Of a stretch of DNA of 64,000 nt, positions 1-11,930 are shown one piece after another. A model generated the notes under the pieces. It was not told where the DNA came from. It did no database searches and saw only the letters and a list, made by a program, of their open reading frames with translations. Positions within the stretch are counted from its first letter, which is position 1, and every line of letters starts with the position of its first letter. This stretch comes from Dipteris shenzhenensis (Eukaryota > Polypodiophyta > Polypodiopsida > Gleicheniales), in assembly GCA_047967505.1 (NCBI GenBank), contig CM106539.1. One strand, given 5' to 3'. A program made the translations under genes and the position numbers.

Positions 1-2055
1 TCGATAACAAGTCTAGCAATGCTACAACAACTATTTTCCCTTTTTGTTTTGGTCCTAACTTAAACTTTTTGGATGGTGGGAGAGGTATCAGCGTTGCTAG
101 TTGAGGTTTTGTGCAAAGGTTCTACCACATAATTTTTTAATTGAATCCTTTTTTTAAAAAAAGGATTCAACTACATCAACTCTTTATAGATACCTCGTTT
201 TATAATCATATCATGTTCAATGGTGTGCATACATTCTTGGACCTTCTTGAGGGGTTCTAATCTAATCTTAACACACACACACACACACTTTTTTTTTAAA
301 ACACTTGCTCGCATCAACACATTATGTAGAGGATGACAAGGTGGAAGGAAATCAAGGAACAAAGAAGCACGGAGCAGTTGGATGCTAAGCACCTAGAAAG
401 CTAGGTGGGCAAGGAAGTTTGGAAGGAAAATGGCAGGAAAGTAGGGAGGTACACCAAAATCCTGTTTGTGTCAGTTATCTTTAGATCATACTAGTTTATT
501 ATAATTTTATGGCTTAATTTAGGCCTACATATGCCCTTCAACTTAATTAGCCTATTATTTTCAAGAAAAAAAACATTACATGTGGCAATTCACAAAGGAG
601 AATCCAATTCTCCACTATAGCACTACCTCTTTGGAGGTAGTGCTACTAAAGTACCATCACACTCTTAGGTTATTATAGGTGCACTCTACTAACTACTTAT
701 AATGCAAAATAAATGTCTTGATGTATGTAACTATGTCATGTTTGACCACTGACATGGCACTCATAGCTCTTGGCTTATCATATGCCATGGATTCCTAGTA
801 TGTGCACAATTTTTGGTATCCCCATGTTCAATGTCTATGGATATCCTTGTGTGCTCCACAAAATTCTTGCAATCCCATTATGGCACTGACATCTACATAA
901 ACCCCTTCTAATTTACCTCACGGACAAACTGAATCATTGAAGCCACCGCTAAATAATGAACCAAACAAGGGTGGCCATAGATTTCTTATGGATAATCCTT
1001 ATTTCATGCACAATTTCTTCACATGACTTGTAATCCTTGTTCGACCATGTAGTGTTTCCTTTTGTACTCTAGTGTTCATATTACATTGACCATCCATATG
1101 AGATTACAACCAAAATTTGCATTAACTGTTATTATTCTATTCTTGCTATCTTCATGTTGTGTTAGTGATGGACCATCCTCTCTCTACTTTTGGGTGGCAA
1201 CAATCAAGGGCAATCTTCGTTGATGGGAGAAGGATGAAAGTGTAATAAGAATGCAAGCAAGATTGGGCTGTAGAAAGCTATAGAAAGCCTTTCTCAGTAG
1301 GAAATTTGCCTATGCCAAAGGGGCCTCTACCAACTTGTTAATCTAAAGCAAGGCTTCAACTTGCAGCTTTCAAATGTCCTAGGGGAAAACAAATTATTGG
1401 TAGGGTTTTGTTGTAGCCACAGAGACAAAATCATGTTGGAGTCCTCCAATTCCTTGCTTGATTACCAATATGTGCCCCTACAAAACTATTGGGGAAAATA
1501 CAATTAATTAGTCCCCCACCTCCAAGTCGCCGTCGCTTCCAATGAAAAATTAATCGCCCCCTAAAGTTATCAAAAGAATTAATCCATCCCTAGACACTTT
1601 CCCTACTTACCTCCTTTTCCACGTAGCTTTCCCTCCCCATGGGTCTTGCTTCCTCCCAATGTCTGGCTTCCTCTCTCCCTCCATCTCCCTCGGCCTTCCC
1701 TCACCCCTCTCCCTCTCTACTTATGTTTCCTCCACCTCCCTCTCAACATTCCATCGCCCTTACCCACTCTTACTCCTGAACTTTCATTCACCCTTTTCCC
1801 TCTTTCCCTCACCCCCTTCCCCTCTTATCCTACAATGCCTCACTACTACTTAATCGCGTCCTTTCTCCTTTCCAGATCACTTCCTCTGTTCCTCCCTACT
1901 CGCCCTTGCCACCTTATTTCTTCCTCCTTCCCTTGCATTTCTCCTCTTTTCATTTCCTCCACTTGTTTTCTTATTGTATGGGATGAGGGCATGAGCAAGT
2001 CTTTGCGCTATCACAAAAGGGAGACAATCAAGAAGGTGCTAGGGGGGAGAGGGAG
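1..2055. other. Unassigned AT-rich DNA
   Basis: No gene, LTR or recognisable transposon protein was seen on either strand. The stretch contains an (AC)n run at 271-288 beside a T run. From about 1640 the plus strand is pyrimidine-rich (CTCCCT-type). The open frames there are low-complexity Pro/Ser/Leu translations of that tract and do not look like genes. Confidence 0.6.
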
Positions 2056-2440
2056 ACAATGAAAGAGGGGGGGGGATGAGTGGAGGGAAGAGGGGGGGCT
2101 GATTGATGCATAGAAAGAGAGAAGGGAGAGTAATGGCAAGAGGGAGGGAGGGAGGGAGGGGGGGCTAAGTGACACGAGAGATGGAGAGGAGAAAGAGTGA
2201 ATTGTGATAGGGGTGGTTGAGTGAAGGGAGATAGGGGTAGGGAGAGAGGGGGGGCTAAGCAACACAAGAGAGGGAGCAATGGAGGGGGAGGGGGAGGGGG
2301 AGAGAGGGAGCAATGGAGGGGGAAGGGGGAGGAGAGTAGGGGGATGGTGAGGAGAGTGAGATGGCCGACGAAGCAGAGGGGAGGGGCAAGGCTGAGAAGA
2401 GGACGGAGAAGGCAAGGGAGATAGAGGCGGTGGTGAGGGG
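2056..2440. repeat. Purine-rich low-complexity tract
   Basis: The plus strand is almost all G and A, built from GGGGGAGAGGGAG-like words. It is the purine counterpart of the pyrimidine tract at 1640-1960. Possibly an imperfect polypurine/polypyrimidine block; open frames here are compositional artefacts. Confidence 0.7.
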
Positions 2441-3569
2441 GTGATACTTAGGTTAAGTTCATTCGTGAGGGGGGCGGCCTTCTAACTTAGGTTAAGTTAA
2501 TTTTTCATGCAAGGGGGAGGACCAATTAATTGATTTTCAAACCAAAAATCAAATATGTGCCCCTTGAGAATTAATTAATTGTTGTAGCAAATGTACAAAA
2601 TGTGTATGGAAACGTACTTTTATGCCCAAAAAATGCGTGTATGGACGAGATTTTATGCTTGTGTGAGGGCATAAAAATTCCCCATATGAGGGTGAGGAGA
2701 TGACAGTCTTCCCGTTGCTAACTAACAAGAAGCATGGGGTATTGCAGCATGCAAATAGAAGAGCAAAGAATGGAGAGGTGTGGTGGAGCAGCTTGCCTAG
2801 TTCCTAGCTTCTTAATGGAGGAGGAAGGTGTGAGCTCCGATGGAAGAGATAGTTGGGCTTGGTCCAAGTCTCTTAAAACAAGAAAGGAGAGTGGAAAGAA
2901 ACTAAGATTGATTGTAAGATCTATTTGTATACTTCCAACGACTTCTTGAAACTAGTACAAACCCCAAAGTGAAAAAACAATTGCAGCAAGGATTCACATG
3001 GAAACGCAACACAAAGTTCCCTTTGTGAAGAAGTCCTCCATAAACAAGAGGGGTTTAGAAGCTTGCTTTTTGCACTTGAAGCTTAGTGATCTCTTGCTAC
3101 CTTGAATTTCCATGAAATCAGCTCCAAGAAATCCATTGGAGCCAAAGAATAAAATTAAACATTCAAGTTTGAAAATGATCAAACTTTTTACTACAAGGCC
3201 TATTTGTAAGGATATACATAAGTTACAAACACAACCAATTCGAGATACGTCACTCTCCTTTCAAAACTTGAAATAAGCTCTCAAGTACAACTTAAAGCCT
3301 GGACCCTCTGGTCTTCGAGCAAATGAATAGTAGATCTAGTACATTCTGCCCATTTTTGAAAATTTTCCAACTCAAAAAATCATGGGAAATTTTTCGATCC
3401 CCTGGCAGCAGATACATGATCCTGTGCAAAAATGTGCTGTTAGTCTACAAACAAAAACCAGAACGACAAAATGAAAAATGTCTGCACAGCCTCCATACAC
3501 AACAGAGTTGATAGTCAAAAGCTGAAAAAATAATCACGTAGTGCGGATACTGGGGGTGGGCCCGCATGC

Positions 3570-3604
<35 letters not shown>

Positions 3605-5195
3605 TATTGACACCAAAACGAAGCCATCTGCCACCATTGAACAGGTTCAGAAACAATCAGATTCAAATCAACCAGACTGGTCATGATGAGCCAATTGAAC
3701 TGTAAACCATTCTAGTGTCAAAATCTTTTGAATAAGCCAGAAAAAGGGCTATATAAGTGAACCCAAGAGAGACCCCTCTCAACTTCATGTTTAAGAGCAA
3801 AACAATTCAAACGATAGGCAATCCATCATCACGCACTCCACCTATGCATTACAATACAACTAGAAACAGGAGAAGAAGTTCATAATAGACATGCATTTAT
3901 CCAGTTTGGTAAAGTAGCCCTGGGACAATAGCTAAACTTTGTAAAGACTGCAGTCTGCATGTTGCAAGGCTTTGAAATCTCTTGCATAAAAAATTGCAGC
4001 CCTAGTCGATAGGCAGCACATAAAAAGTGTAAACAATATACACTAGCATGAGGACCTAAAAGTGCCATAAGTGAACATACTTTCAACATGGTTCCACCAA
4101 GAGGGAAGTCCTTTTGGATGCAGGAGGTTCTTGACCCTAAGCAGGTCATTCTTCATCAATAAAGATGTGGTATCAATGCCATGCCATACAGTACCAATCA
4201 AGTTCAAGGGTTCAGTGAGCCAGACTATTTTGCTTGATGAGGATCTGAGAGGAGGGTGAGACATGACCAGCATCACCAACACCAACCCAATCGATTGGCA
4301 ATAACAGATCCGCAACCCACTTACTGACCAGCCCCAACCTGGCCATGCTCCCTTCACAGGCTGACACAAGGAGTCAGCCCTTTTAATTCATTCTCTCCAT
4401 CTCCATATTGCAGAAAGCAGCCCCAAGACAGCACATGCAGCTTGTGACTAGGGAGAATCAACTGTCCCAATGTGATTCCAACCTTGAAGGAAGACTCGGG
4501 TGGTATTTTCCTTGGAATCTAACCCCTAGGGCACTGTATTGTTCTTAAGATTTCGATGTTGTTTTGCTTTCTGAAATGATTGACTCTAACCCTAGCCAAA
4601 GGTAGTCTAACACCAGCTACATTGGGTCTAAAGCCATCTGATGTATTTCTATCATTTATCATGCGGCAATCTAGAAGAGCAGTGCATTGCAGAGATTCAT
4701 ACAGGTTGCCTTTTGCCCCATCTAGTGGCTGCAGAAAGGAGCAGCAAGGAGGTCAAGAAACAGAACACAACAGTACCTTACCTTTGGCTGTCCCACCACA
4801 GCAGCAAGAACGTCTGTTTGAAGGGCATCTTCAGCCCACTGAAGCTCTTGGAGAGCACAAAGGCTGACAGTATTTTGAAGGTGCCAGGACGTAGGAGAAC
4901 AGTTTTGTGGTGCCAGGGGTCCATCTAGGTGTACTTTATCTGCTAGATGGTGGCGCATACTGCATACCTTTGTACAAGGTTTTGTCCATCTTTGGAGCAA
5001 TACATATTTAATGTTTCTAATCTCATGTACATGGTTCATTAACTGTCTGTATCTATCTATATTCACGTATGTACATAATAAAGAAAAGGAGTGAGATTTG
5101 AGTTAGTACTATTCCAATTTATGGGCTATGTTCTAACAATCTTCCGCTGCAGGAGTGTTGGCTACACCAAGCAATCCCATGTCTGTTTTCTGACA
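2441..5195. other. Unassigned intergenic DNA with a GA microsatellite
   Basis: A (GA)n microsatellite of about 31 bp lies at 3572-3602. An unrecognised minus-strand open frame of 108 codons at 4043-4369 has mixed composition but no domain I recognise. The last ~100 bases before the primer-binding site at 5196 may be the tail of a decayed copia LTR ending in ACA. The other LTR cannot be found, so the boundary is not established. Confidence 0.45.
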
Positions 5196-5207
5196 TGGTA
5201 TCAGAGC
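5196..5207 (+). promoter_or_regulatory. Copia primer-binding site (initiator Met tRNA type)
   Basis: TGGTATCAGAGC is complementary to the 3' end of plant initiator Met tRNA, the usual primer of copia reverse transcription. It directly follows ...CTGACA, a plausible LTR end. It marks the 5' end of the copia relic that follows. Confidence 0.8.
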
Positions 5208-7537
5208 CATGAGGGAGACTTACAAGTGCAGGAAGCTTGAAGATAAGAACCTGTGGAATGAGATCTCAATTCAGGCTTGTAGAAATCATCTCCCACATCG
5301 GAAGGACAGGTACCCTTGCGAGGAGGGCCATCAAGAGTCAGACAAGTGTCCCTTAAACTAAAGGTCCTGAAAAGTACTTACTCCTCCTAACCATTTCACA
5401 TCCTCGTTATAACCAGTAGACTTTCCATCCCAAGCTTTGGAGACTTGGAAAGCTTGATGGTACAAATTACCCTCTCTGGAAGATGAAGAGCCTGAGCCAT
5501 CTTGTGTAAAGATGATATGGGAGATTACGACACGAATGGAGCAAAGGCCTTGCCGAGGCAGGGGTGACACTAGCAGATCCTAATGCAATCAAGAAAGGTT
5601 ACTGCATGGTACAGAGGCCCCAGTCATAATCATTGGCATGACTACAGACCCGGTCCTTCTGCATATTCAGCTAGCGGACACAACATCCCAAGCATGGACC
5701 AATGAGATCAACAACGCAGCTAGAATCCTGAACCTCGAGCTAGAACTCTACAACAAGCATGTGGAGGAGGGGGACTCGGTACAAGATCGCATCACTAAGA
5801 TGAAGGTAGTAAGGACTCACCTATCAGCAGTTGGTCAACAAACAGATTCGGCTAGGCTTTTGCTTGGCAGGCTTCCAATCATAGTTTTTTCCGTACGTTA
5901 CCATGCGCATACGTCATACGAGTATGTAAGTATGATTGGAGTATGGATCAGCCCCTAGGGCTGAAACATATGTGACCCTAATTTTATGCAAAAACATTTA
6001 GAAAATATACATTGTACACATTACATTGACATAGAGCTAAAAAACTTTCAACTTCAAACTTGTATTAATATTAAAGTCATGAATCATGATTCATGAAAGT
6101 TCAAAGAGTCCAGCCTCAAGACAGTGTCATCTGGAATCTGGATTCTGATACGTAGTGTCAATGATAGATCAATACTACACCAAACATCATGATCAAAGGT
6201 AGTAGGTAGTAGAAACTTGGAAGTAGGTACTACACCAAAACATCAAAGGCAAAACATCATATAAGAAAAGGCTGCCACAGCCCGGAAATAAAGCTGAAAA
6301 TTGAAATGCATCACAATTCACAACCGATGAGGCTCAAGCCTCAAGCTGCATCCTCATCCTCATTCTCTTGCCCATCCTCATCCTCATCCTCATCCTCATC
6401 ATCATCTGCATCAGTGCCATCCTCCTCCTCCTCCTTGAGACCATCCTTGAGGCCAACTACAGCCAAAGTCGGCCAACAGTGTACGGAATATAGCGTATGG
6501 ATTAGAGTAGTGCTAAAAAATGGGTTTTCCAAGGTTTTGGCTAGGCACAAAATCGATCCCCCCTCCCCCCACCCCAAATAAACGCCCCAACCCAAAAACA
6601 AAAACCACAGCAAACAAACCCCCCAAAAAAATTAAAATAAATAAAATAAAAAACGTACGGAAGGCTGCACGGAATACGGTACGTATGGACGTATGGATGG
6701 AGTACGGAAAAATGTCCGTATGCATACGGACCTAACTATGCTTCCAATGAGTTAAAGGTTTTGTGAGAACCATGATTGTCGGGCAACATCAGCATGCTCA
6801 AAGAGCTAATGCCCCTACTTCTGTAGGAAGCTCATGAGAGGAAGTTCGACGGATCTAATGACAAAGCCTTTGTTGCAAAATACAAGATCAAAGGCATAGG
6901 AAAGGGCAAGCTTGGCAACAACAAGCCCAACAAGAAGAGAGATGATAAATCCGAAGATGAGGAGGATTCTTCAATCTAGTGGAAGCAAGAAGCAGAAGAA
7001 ATGCTTCTATTGCGACCAGCCCGTCATGTGAACCTGTTTTTACGCCTAACATGAGAGATGATATGGTGAGTCAGGACCAGAGGCCTTTGTGAAGGTGGAG
7101 GACAGCACTGTTTGATTAAGATGTTTTGGGAACAAATATGACACCACTTGCATAGGGGAGGTGTCTTTGTGGAGAATTCAAGGATCAAAGTCAGAGGAGT
7201 ACAGGATGGATGCTCTGGGTGCCTCCGGTGGTGCCTCGTTTGTTTTCAAAGCAAGCATTTGTGCGGTTGGATCAAATGGTATGTATATTTCCTTTGCATA
7301 TATTTAGAATTCAGTTAGTTGTATTGTACATATTGTTTGCCATGTGTTTCTCAGCACTTGAAAGAATGGAAAGAGAAGACCTTCCCCCTTGTAAGCAAAA
7401 GCAGAAGACTATTGCAGAGGCCATCCTTGCTGCTGCATAACTTTTGTCAAGGACAGTGAGGATTGCTTTGAGAAGCAAGACTTTTTGACTGTAAACATAT
7501 CTGCATAACTTTTGTCAAGGACAGTGAGGATTGCTTT
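5208..7537 (+). pseudogene. Decayed Ty1/copia gag-pol relic
   Basis: Translating in shifting frames gives a copia Gag. A LDGTNYPLWK start motif lies near 5457-5490. A UBN2-type stretch runs at 5700-5875 (ELYNKHVEEGDSVQ, then TKMKVVRTHLSAVG). After the inserted MITE, Gag resumes near 6749 and reaches a zinc-knuckle start KKCFYCDQPV near 6988-7020, where a stop follows. Many stops and shifts show it is dead. Downstream of about 7050 only faint similarity remains, and no integrase or RT is recognisable. It sits head-to-tail before copia-1 but has a different Gag. Confidence 0.7.
5880..6740. mobile_element. hAT-like non-autonomous MITE with 8 bp TSD
   Basis: The copia Gag frame breaks at GCTTCCAAT (5871-5879) and resumes after the same word at 6740-6748. 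This gives an 8 bp direct duplication, CTTCCAAT, at 5872-5879 and 6741-6748. The insert starts CATAGTTTTTTCCGTACG and ends CGGACCTAACTATG, so CATAGTT/AACTATG forms a short terminal inverted repeat, with CCGTA words just inside both ends. Both subterminal zones are rich in CGTAC, CATACG and GTATGGA words. An 18 bp perfect palindrome lies at 6714-6731. No transposase is encoded. An 8 bp TSD with a CA-start terminus fits hAT; a 9 bp TSD (Mutator-like) is possible because the flanking G is shared. Confidence 0.75.
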
Positions 7538-7541
7538 GAGA
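7432..7541. repeat. Short direct duplication
   Basis: A segment of about 42 bp beginning CTGCATAACTTTTGTCAAGG occurs at 7432 and again at about 7501, with unrelated sequence between the copies. The second copy runs directly into the copia-1-family tail at 7538, so the duplication sits at a junction. Confidence 0.75.
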
Positions 7542-7697
7542 GATCAGTATGATCTTTGTGTCCACACATGACAACGTTGCAGTTATTTTCACCAAAGCAC
7601 TACCACGTGAAAAGTTTGAGGCATTTCGCAGTGCCCTGAACTTATATCCATTTGGTGATTGATCAGCCTTGTACATGACATTGGCACTGCAGGGGGG
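7538..7697 (+). pseudogene. Orphan 3' tail of a copia-1 family internal region
   Basis: This 160 bp stretch is nearly identical to 11777-11936, the end of copia-1 RNase H plus its polypurine tract. It encodes the same C-terminus (STHDNVA, then FTKALPREKFEAF) and ends in the same GCAGGGGGG tract before an LTR. The order here is therefore internal tail, LTR, internal region, LTR. Confidence 0.9.
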
Positions 7698-7963
7698 TGT
7701 TAGAATTATAAATATAATTCAGCAGTGACCAATGTAATTTAATAAGCTAGTTAGGGGCACTTTTCCCTCTTTAAGAGGTTTTTCCCCCTAACTGCAGTTA
7801 GTTCACTAACTATGGTTAGTGACTACTAAGGTTTTGTCACTAGGACAAAACCTTATCTCTCACTCATTGTGTTGTACTCTTCACACTCTTCTATTGCAAC
7901 TCAGCTTTCAGCTTCCAAGCTTTCAGCTCTCACTCTCTTGCTCTCTCACTCTCCATTCTCTCA
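7698..7963 (+). repeat. Copia-1 5' LTR
   Basis: It starts TGTTAGAATTATA directly after a GGGGGG tract and ends CTCTCA, four bases before the primer site. It pairs with 11937-12203. It contains a perfect 11 bp-arm hairpin at 7828-7854 and a CT-rich 3' end typical of copia R/U5. The exact 3' edge could be two bases further (CTCTCACA). Confidence 0.92.
7828..7854. repeat. Perfect hairpin in copia-1 LTR
   Basis: AAGGTTTTGTC, loop ACTAG, GACAAAACCTT. The same hairpin is intact in the 3' LTR at 12067-12093, although the LTRs differ elsewhere. Confidence 0.9.
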
Positions 7964-7967
7964 CATT

Positions 7968-7979
7968 TGGTATCAGAGC
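7968..7979 (+). promoter_or_regulatory. Copia-1 primer-binding site
   Basis: TGGTATCAGAGC, complementary to initiator Met tRNA, four bases after the LTR end. Confidence 0.92.
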
Positions 7980-8019
7980 ATTTGATCCCGCTCCCTGCTT
8001 CTTCCCCGTTCAGCTCCAG

Positions 8020-8610
8020 CCTATAGTCTGTCGTACTGCTCCAGCTGCATCCGTACCTTCCGTACTTGCGGACTCGAAATCCGTACCGTACATACGTACC
8101 TTACCTGCTGTACCGTACCGTACCTACAGACTCGAAATCCGTACCATACCTGCTCGCCGTACATCGTGTACCGTACCTGTCGTACCTTACATGCGTCCGT
8201 ACCGTAACGTCTGTACAACTCGCCGTCAAACTGTACGGTTCGCCGTACAGTGCCGTACCAGCCGTATAGCTCGCCGCCACCAACCGTACAGCTAGCTGTC
8301 TTCGTCTGTACTGTCAGCCGTACAGTACTTCCGTACTGCCAACTGTACCGTACCTACAGACTCGAAATCCGTACCATACCTGCTCGCCGTACACCGCGTA
8401 CCGTACATGTCATACCTTACCTGCATCCGTACCGTAACGTCCGTACATCGCATCCGTACAGCTTGCCGTCAGACTGTACAGTTCGCCGTACATTGCCGTA
8501 CCAACCGTACAGTTCGCCGCCACCAGCCGTACAACTAGCTGTCTTCGTCAGTACAGTCAACCGTACAGCACTTCCGTACTGTCAACCGTACAGCACTTCC
8601 GTACAGCAGG
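8020..8610 (+). repeat. CCGTAC-motif array in copia-1 leader
   Basis: The untranslated leader holds dozens of CGTAC/CCGTACAG words spaced roughly 10-30 bp. It includes an internal duplication of about 215 bp: the block starting at the phrase CAGACTCGAAATCCGTACC recurs at about 8128 and 8353. It carries no credible coding sequence; the open frames are Tyr/Arg/Val-rich translations of the repeat. Confidence 0.85.
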
Positions 8611-9292
8611 TAGTCCTTTGATTTCGTACAGGAGAAATTCGCAGGTGATCTTTGGCAGGCACATTTTGCAGACAGCCATTGTTTGGCTCAGTTTTTTGGG
8701 AGTACATTTGGGGCATTTTGTTTGTTGCAAACACTGCAATCATTTTGTAGCTTCAGAGCTACACTTGGAGCAAACATTGCAGATTTGGTCTGAAATTTGG
8801 GACTTTCTGCTGAAATTGCAAAATTTGGGGCTTTCTATACTTCTGCCCCTTTCTAGTTGCAATTTCAAGCTCGAAATTTGGGGCTTTCAGTTCTGCAGTA
8901 TAATTTCTTGAAGAAATTTGTGGATTTTGTAATTACACTGCAATCTCACAATGAAATTTGGGGCTTTTGCAAACAGAGCGCAATTCTTGCAACATTTGGG
9001 GCTTCTGATCTATTGCCCCTTTCCGGTTGCAATTTCAGGCCTATTTTGGGGCTTTTGTGTTGGGAGAGCAATTTCTGGAGTTTTCAGTTCATACTACCTT
9101 TCTTGGAGTGTTTTGCAGCACTTTTGGCAAATTCTGGAGAGTTTTTGATGCTTGGACAGATTTTTGACAGTGCAAGTACAATAATCTGAGTTGCATTTAC
9201 AGCCAGTGCTTGGCTGTGTTCTTTGAGAGTTGTGCATTTCATTCCCAGTAAGGGAATTCAGTTTTGTATCTGCTTAAATCTCTTTCTCAGAT

Positions 9293-10633
9293 ATGGCCCA
9301 ACAAAATCAGAATGACTTCCAGTTTGGTGGTCTTTCACAGGAAGACAAGTTGGATGGTACCAACTACTCCCTCTGGAGTTTTATGGTACGCAATATTCTG
9401 ATTTCTCGCAATTTATGGGATTATGTGAATGGGGGTGAGATCCGACCAGCAGGTATGGCACCTAATACCCCTCCTCAGCAAGGAGGTGGAAGACGTCGTG
9501 CACAAGGGGCAGCTGCAGAACAAGTTGTTGGTGCAGCTATAGCCACTACTCCAGATCAGAAGAGATGGGATTCACGGGATGCCTTAGCTTTGTCATGCAT
9601 CTCTCTTTCAGTGAAAAGATTTATCATTCTGCATATCCGGTCGTGTAAGACCTCCAAGGTAGCGTGGGATATTTTAGAAAGCATGTATGCAGCCCGGAAT
9701 GATGCAAGGGTATCTTTCTTGAAAAGAGAGTTAAGTAATACACATATGGAAGAGGGTGACTCCATGTCAGTCCACCTCACAAAGCTACAGGATCTCAGAG
9801 AGCAATTGTTAAATATAGATGAAATTATTCCTGATCCAGAGATGATTACAACCACTCTGAATTCTCTTCCTGAGTCTTATCTCAGCTTTCATACCTCGCT
9901 GAACTTATCATTGAGGGGGGGTGCAAATCCTCTCACTTTTCATGAGTTGATAGGACTTCTGCTTCAGGAAGAGCAGACCAGGAAAAACTTCGCTTCACGT
10001 GCAGGTGAACAAGCCATGCTCTCAAAGTTTAAATAAAAAACAAAGGGACAGGCAAAGACATCAGTAAATCAGCCTTCCAGTGGGTCAGGACAGCCTTCAC
10101 AAAAGGCTAAAAATGATGCAAGTAAGCCCAAGAAGAAGGGTTTTTGTCACTACTGCAAAAAGCCAGGTCATCACATTGCAGAATGCAGGAAAAGGCTTGC
10201 AAAAGAGAAGAAAAACAGCTCCAGTATGGCTGTTTCAGATTCAGCTCCTCATGCATCTGACAGTGGGGATGCTGCAGGCAACTTTGTTGGACAGGATTAT
10301 GCCTTTTTATCTTGCATTTCAAATTCTAGGCTGGCTGCTCCAGATGCTCGGGATAGTACAACCACTTGTAGTGATGATACATATGCATTTTTGACTTGCA
10401 GTTATGACTCTTCTACGGATGCATCTGCTTTCAGTGTCAATGAAACACTGAACACTTGGTATTTTGACAGCGGTGCATCCAAGCACATCACTTCTAGGAA
10501 GTGTCTTTTTACTTCCTTGCATCCACCTCCCGTTGGTAAGAAAGTCACTTGTGCCAACAACTCATCATACTCAGTACGTGGCACAGGAGATGTTGAGCTC
10601 ACTGCCATTGATGGCTCAATTTTCAGAAGATGA
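9293..10633 (+). pseudogene. Copia-1 gag-protease (one in-frame stop, truncated)
   Basis: One frame is open from ATG 9293 except for a single TAA at 10034. It starts MAQQNQNDFQFGGLS, followed by LDGTNYSLWSFMVRN. A UBN2-type Gag domain runs to about residue 245 (motif HMEEGDSMSVHLTKL). After the stop comes a zinc knuckle CHYCKKPGHHIAEC near 10147-10190, then a retropepsin-like segment with WYFDSGASKHIT near 10459-10494. The frame then runs into the deletion junction at about 10630. The Gag packages the RNA; the protease would process the polyprotein. The aspartate triad DSGA is intact but the pol it would process is partly missing. Confidence 0.88.
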
Positions 10634-11901
10634 CCACCATCCGATCAATTATTGCAATGGCTGCACATTTCGAGTGGAATGTTCATCAGTTGGACATAAA
10701 AACAGCCTTCTTAAATGGGGACTTGCTGGAAGAGGTGTATGTCAAACAACCTCCGGGCTTTGAAATTACAGCAAATGCACTTCAAGTATGCAAGCTCAAC
10801 AAAGCTTTATATGGGCTGAAACAGGCCCCTCATGCATGGTATGCCAAGATCCATGCCTTTTTGACCAGCAAGGGGCTGCACAATAGTCCTACTGAGAGCA
10901 CCCTCTACATCAAGATGGATGGGGGGGAACTTTTACTCATCGTTCTTTATGTCGATGACTTACTGCTCACAGGGTCCAATGAAGACAAAATTGCAGATTT
11001 CAAAGCTGATTTGCAGACCAACTTTGACATGTCAGATTTGGGGCTGCTTCACTTTTATTTGGGGATCCAGTTCTTTCATGAGAGACGTGGCTCTCTTATG
11101 TCTCAGTCCAAGTACGTTCAAAAACTCTTGGACAAATTTAACATGCATGATTGTAAGCCCATAGCCACTCCCATGGAGCCGGGGCTGAAACTCACAATGC
11201 ATGATGCAGGAGAATTAGTTGATGCCACACTTTACAGTCACGCTGTTGGATGCCTCATATATCTCTGCAACACTAGACCTAATATTCAGTTTGCAGTATC
11301 TCAGGTGAGTAGGTACATGCACAACCCAAAAACTATGCATTGGCAGGTAGTTAAGCGCATCTTCCTTTATTTGCAAGGCACGAAGTCTTTTGGCTTGCTA
11401 TTTCCCAGGGGGGGTGACTTGCAGATGCATGCCTACAGTGATTCAGATTGGGCTGGTGATTATGATACTAGGCAGTCCACTAGTGGTAATTGTTTCTTTT
11501 TGGGTAAATCTTGCATTTCTTGGCTGAGCAAGAAACAATCTACAGTGGCTACCTCATCATGTGAAGCTGAGTACACGGCAGCTTTCACAGCAACAGTTGA
11601 ATGTGTATGGCTGCGACGTCTATTTGCTGATCTTCATCTGTCTTTGGAGGGTCCTTCTCCACCAATTCTCACTGATAGTCAGAGTGCCATTGCAGTGGCA
11701 AAGAATCCAGTGTTTCATGCTCGCACGAAGCACATTGAGGTTCACTATCACTACGTCAGAGAGAAGTTGCATGCAGGAGAGATCAGTATGATCTTTGTGT
11801 CCACACATGACAACGTTGCAGATATTTTCACCAAAGCACTACCACGTGAAAAGTTTGAGGCATTTCGCAGTGCCCTGAACTTATATCCATTTGGTGATTG
11901 A
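10630..11901 (+). CDS. Copia-1 reverse transcriptase / RNase H (N-terminally truncated)
   Basis: The open frame begins at the deletion junction, inside the RT fingers (TTIRSIIAMAAHFEWNVHQL). RT palm motifs are present: LDIKTAFLNGDL with motif A aspartate, KALYGLKQAPHAWY, and the catalytic LYVDDLLLTG near 10945-10975. A C-terminal RNase H follows with SDSDWAGD, SSCEAEYTA and LTDSQSAIAV carrying the acidic residues. It ends at NLYPFGD just before the polypurine tract. The frame is uninterrupted for 423 codons, so decay is recent. The missing RT N-terminus and integrase make the product non-functional on its own. The true start is not ATG 10630: this would be the tail of a Gag-Pol polyprotein. 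Confidence 0.93.
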   Translation: MTTIRSIIAMAAHFEWNVHQLDIKTAFLNGDLLEEVYVKQPPGFEITANALQVCKLNKALYGLKQAPHAWYAKIHAFLTSKGLHNSPTESTLYIKMDGGELLLIVLYVDDLLLTGSNEDKIADFKADLQTNFDMSDLGLLHFYLGIQFFHERRGSLMSQSKYVQKLLDKFNMHDCKPIATPMEPGLKLTMHDAGELVDATLYSHAVGCLIYLCNTRPNIQFAVSQVSRYMHNPKTMHWQVVKRIFLYLQGTKSFGLLFPRGGDLQMHAYSDSDWAGDYDTRQSTSGNCFFLGKSCISWLSKKQSTVATSSCEAEYTAAFTATVECVWLRRLFADLHLSLEGPSPPILTDSQSAIAVAKNPVFHARTKHIEVHYHYVREKLHAGEISMIFVSTHDNVADIFTKALPREKFEAFRSALNLYPFGD

Positions 11902-11930
11902 TCAGCCTTGTACATGACATTGGCACTGCA

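Noticed and set aside
1646-2062. 138-codon plus-strand frame
   Set aside because: Pro/Ser/Leu low complexity from a pyrimidine tract, with no domain.
2011-2424. Overlapping frames on both strands
   Set aside because: Both are translations of a GGGGGAGAGGG purine tract.
4043-4369. 108-codon minus frame with reasonable composition
   Set aside because: No recognisable family, no splice context or neighbours; kept only as a note in the intergenic entry.
8020-8621. Frames of 158 and 123 codons over the CCGTAC arrays
   Set aside because: Tyr/Val/Arg/Pro periodicity comes from the DNA repeat, and frames exist on both strands.
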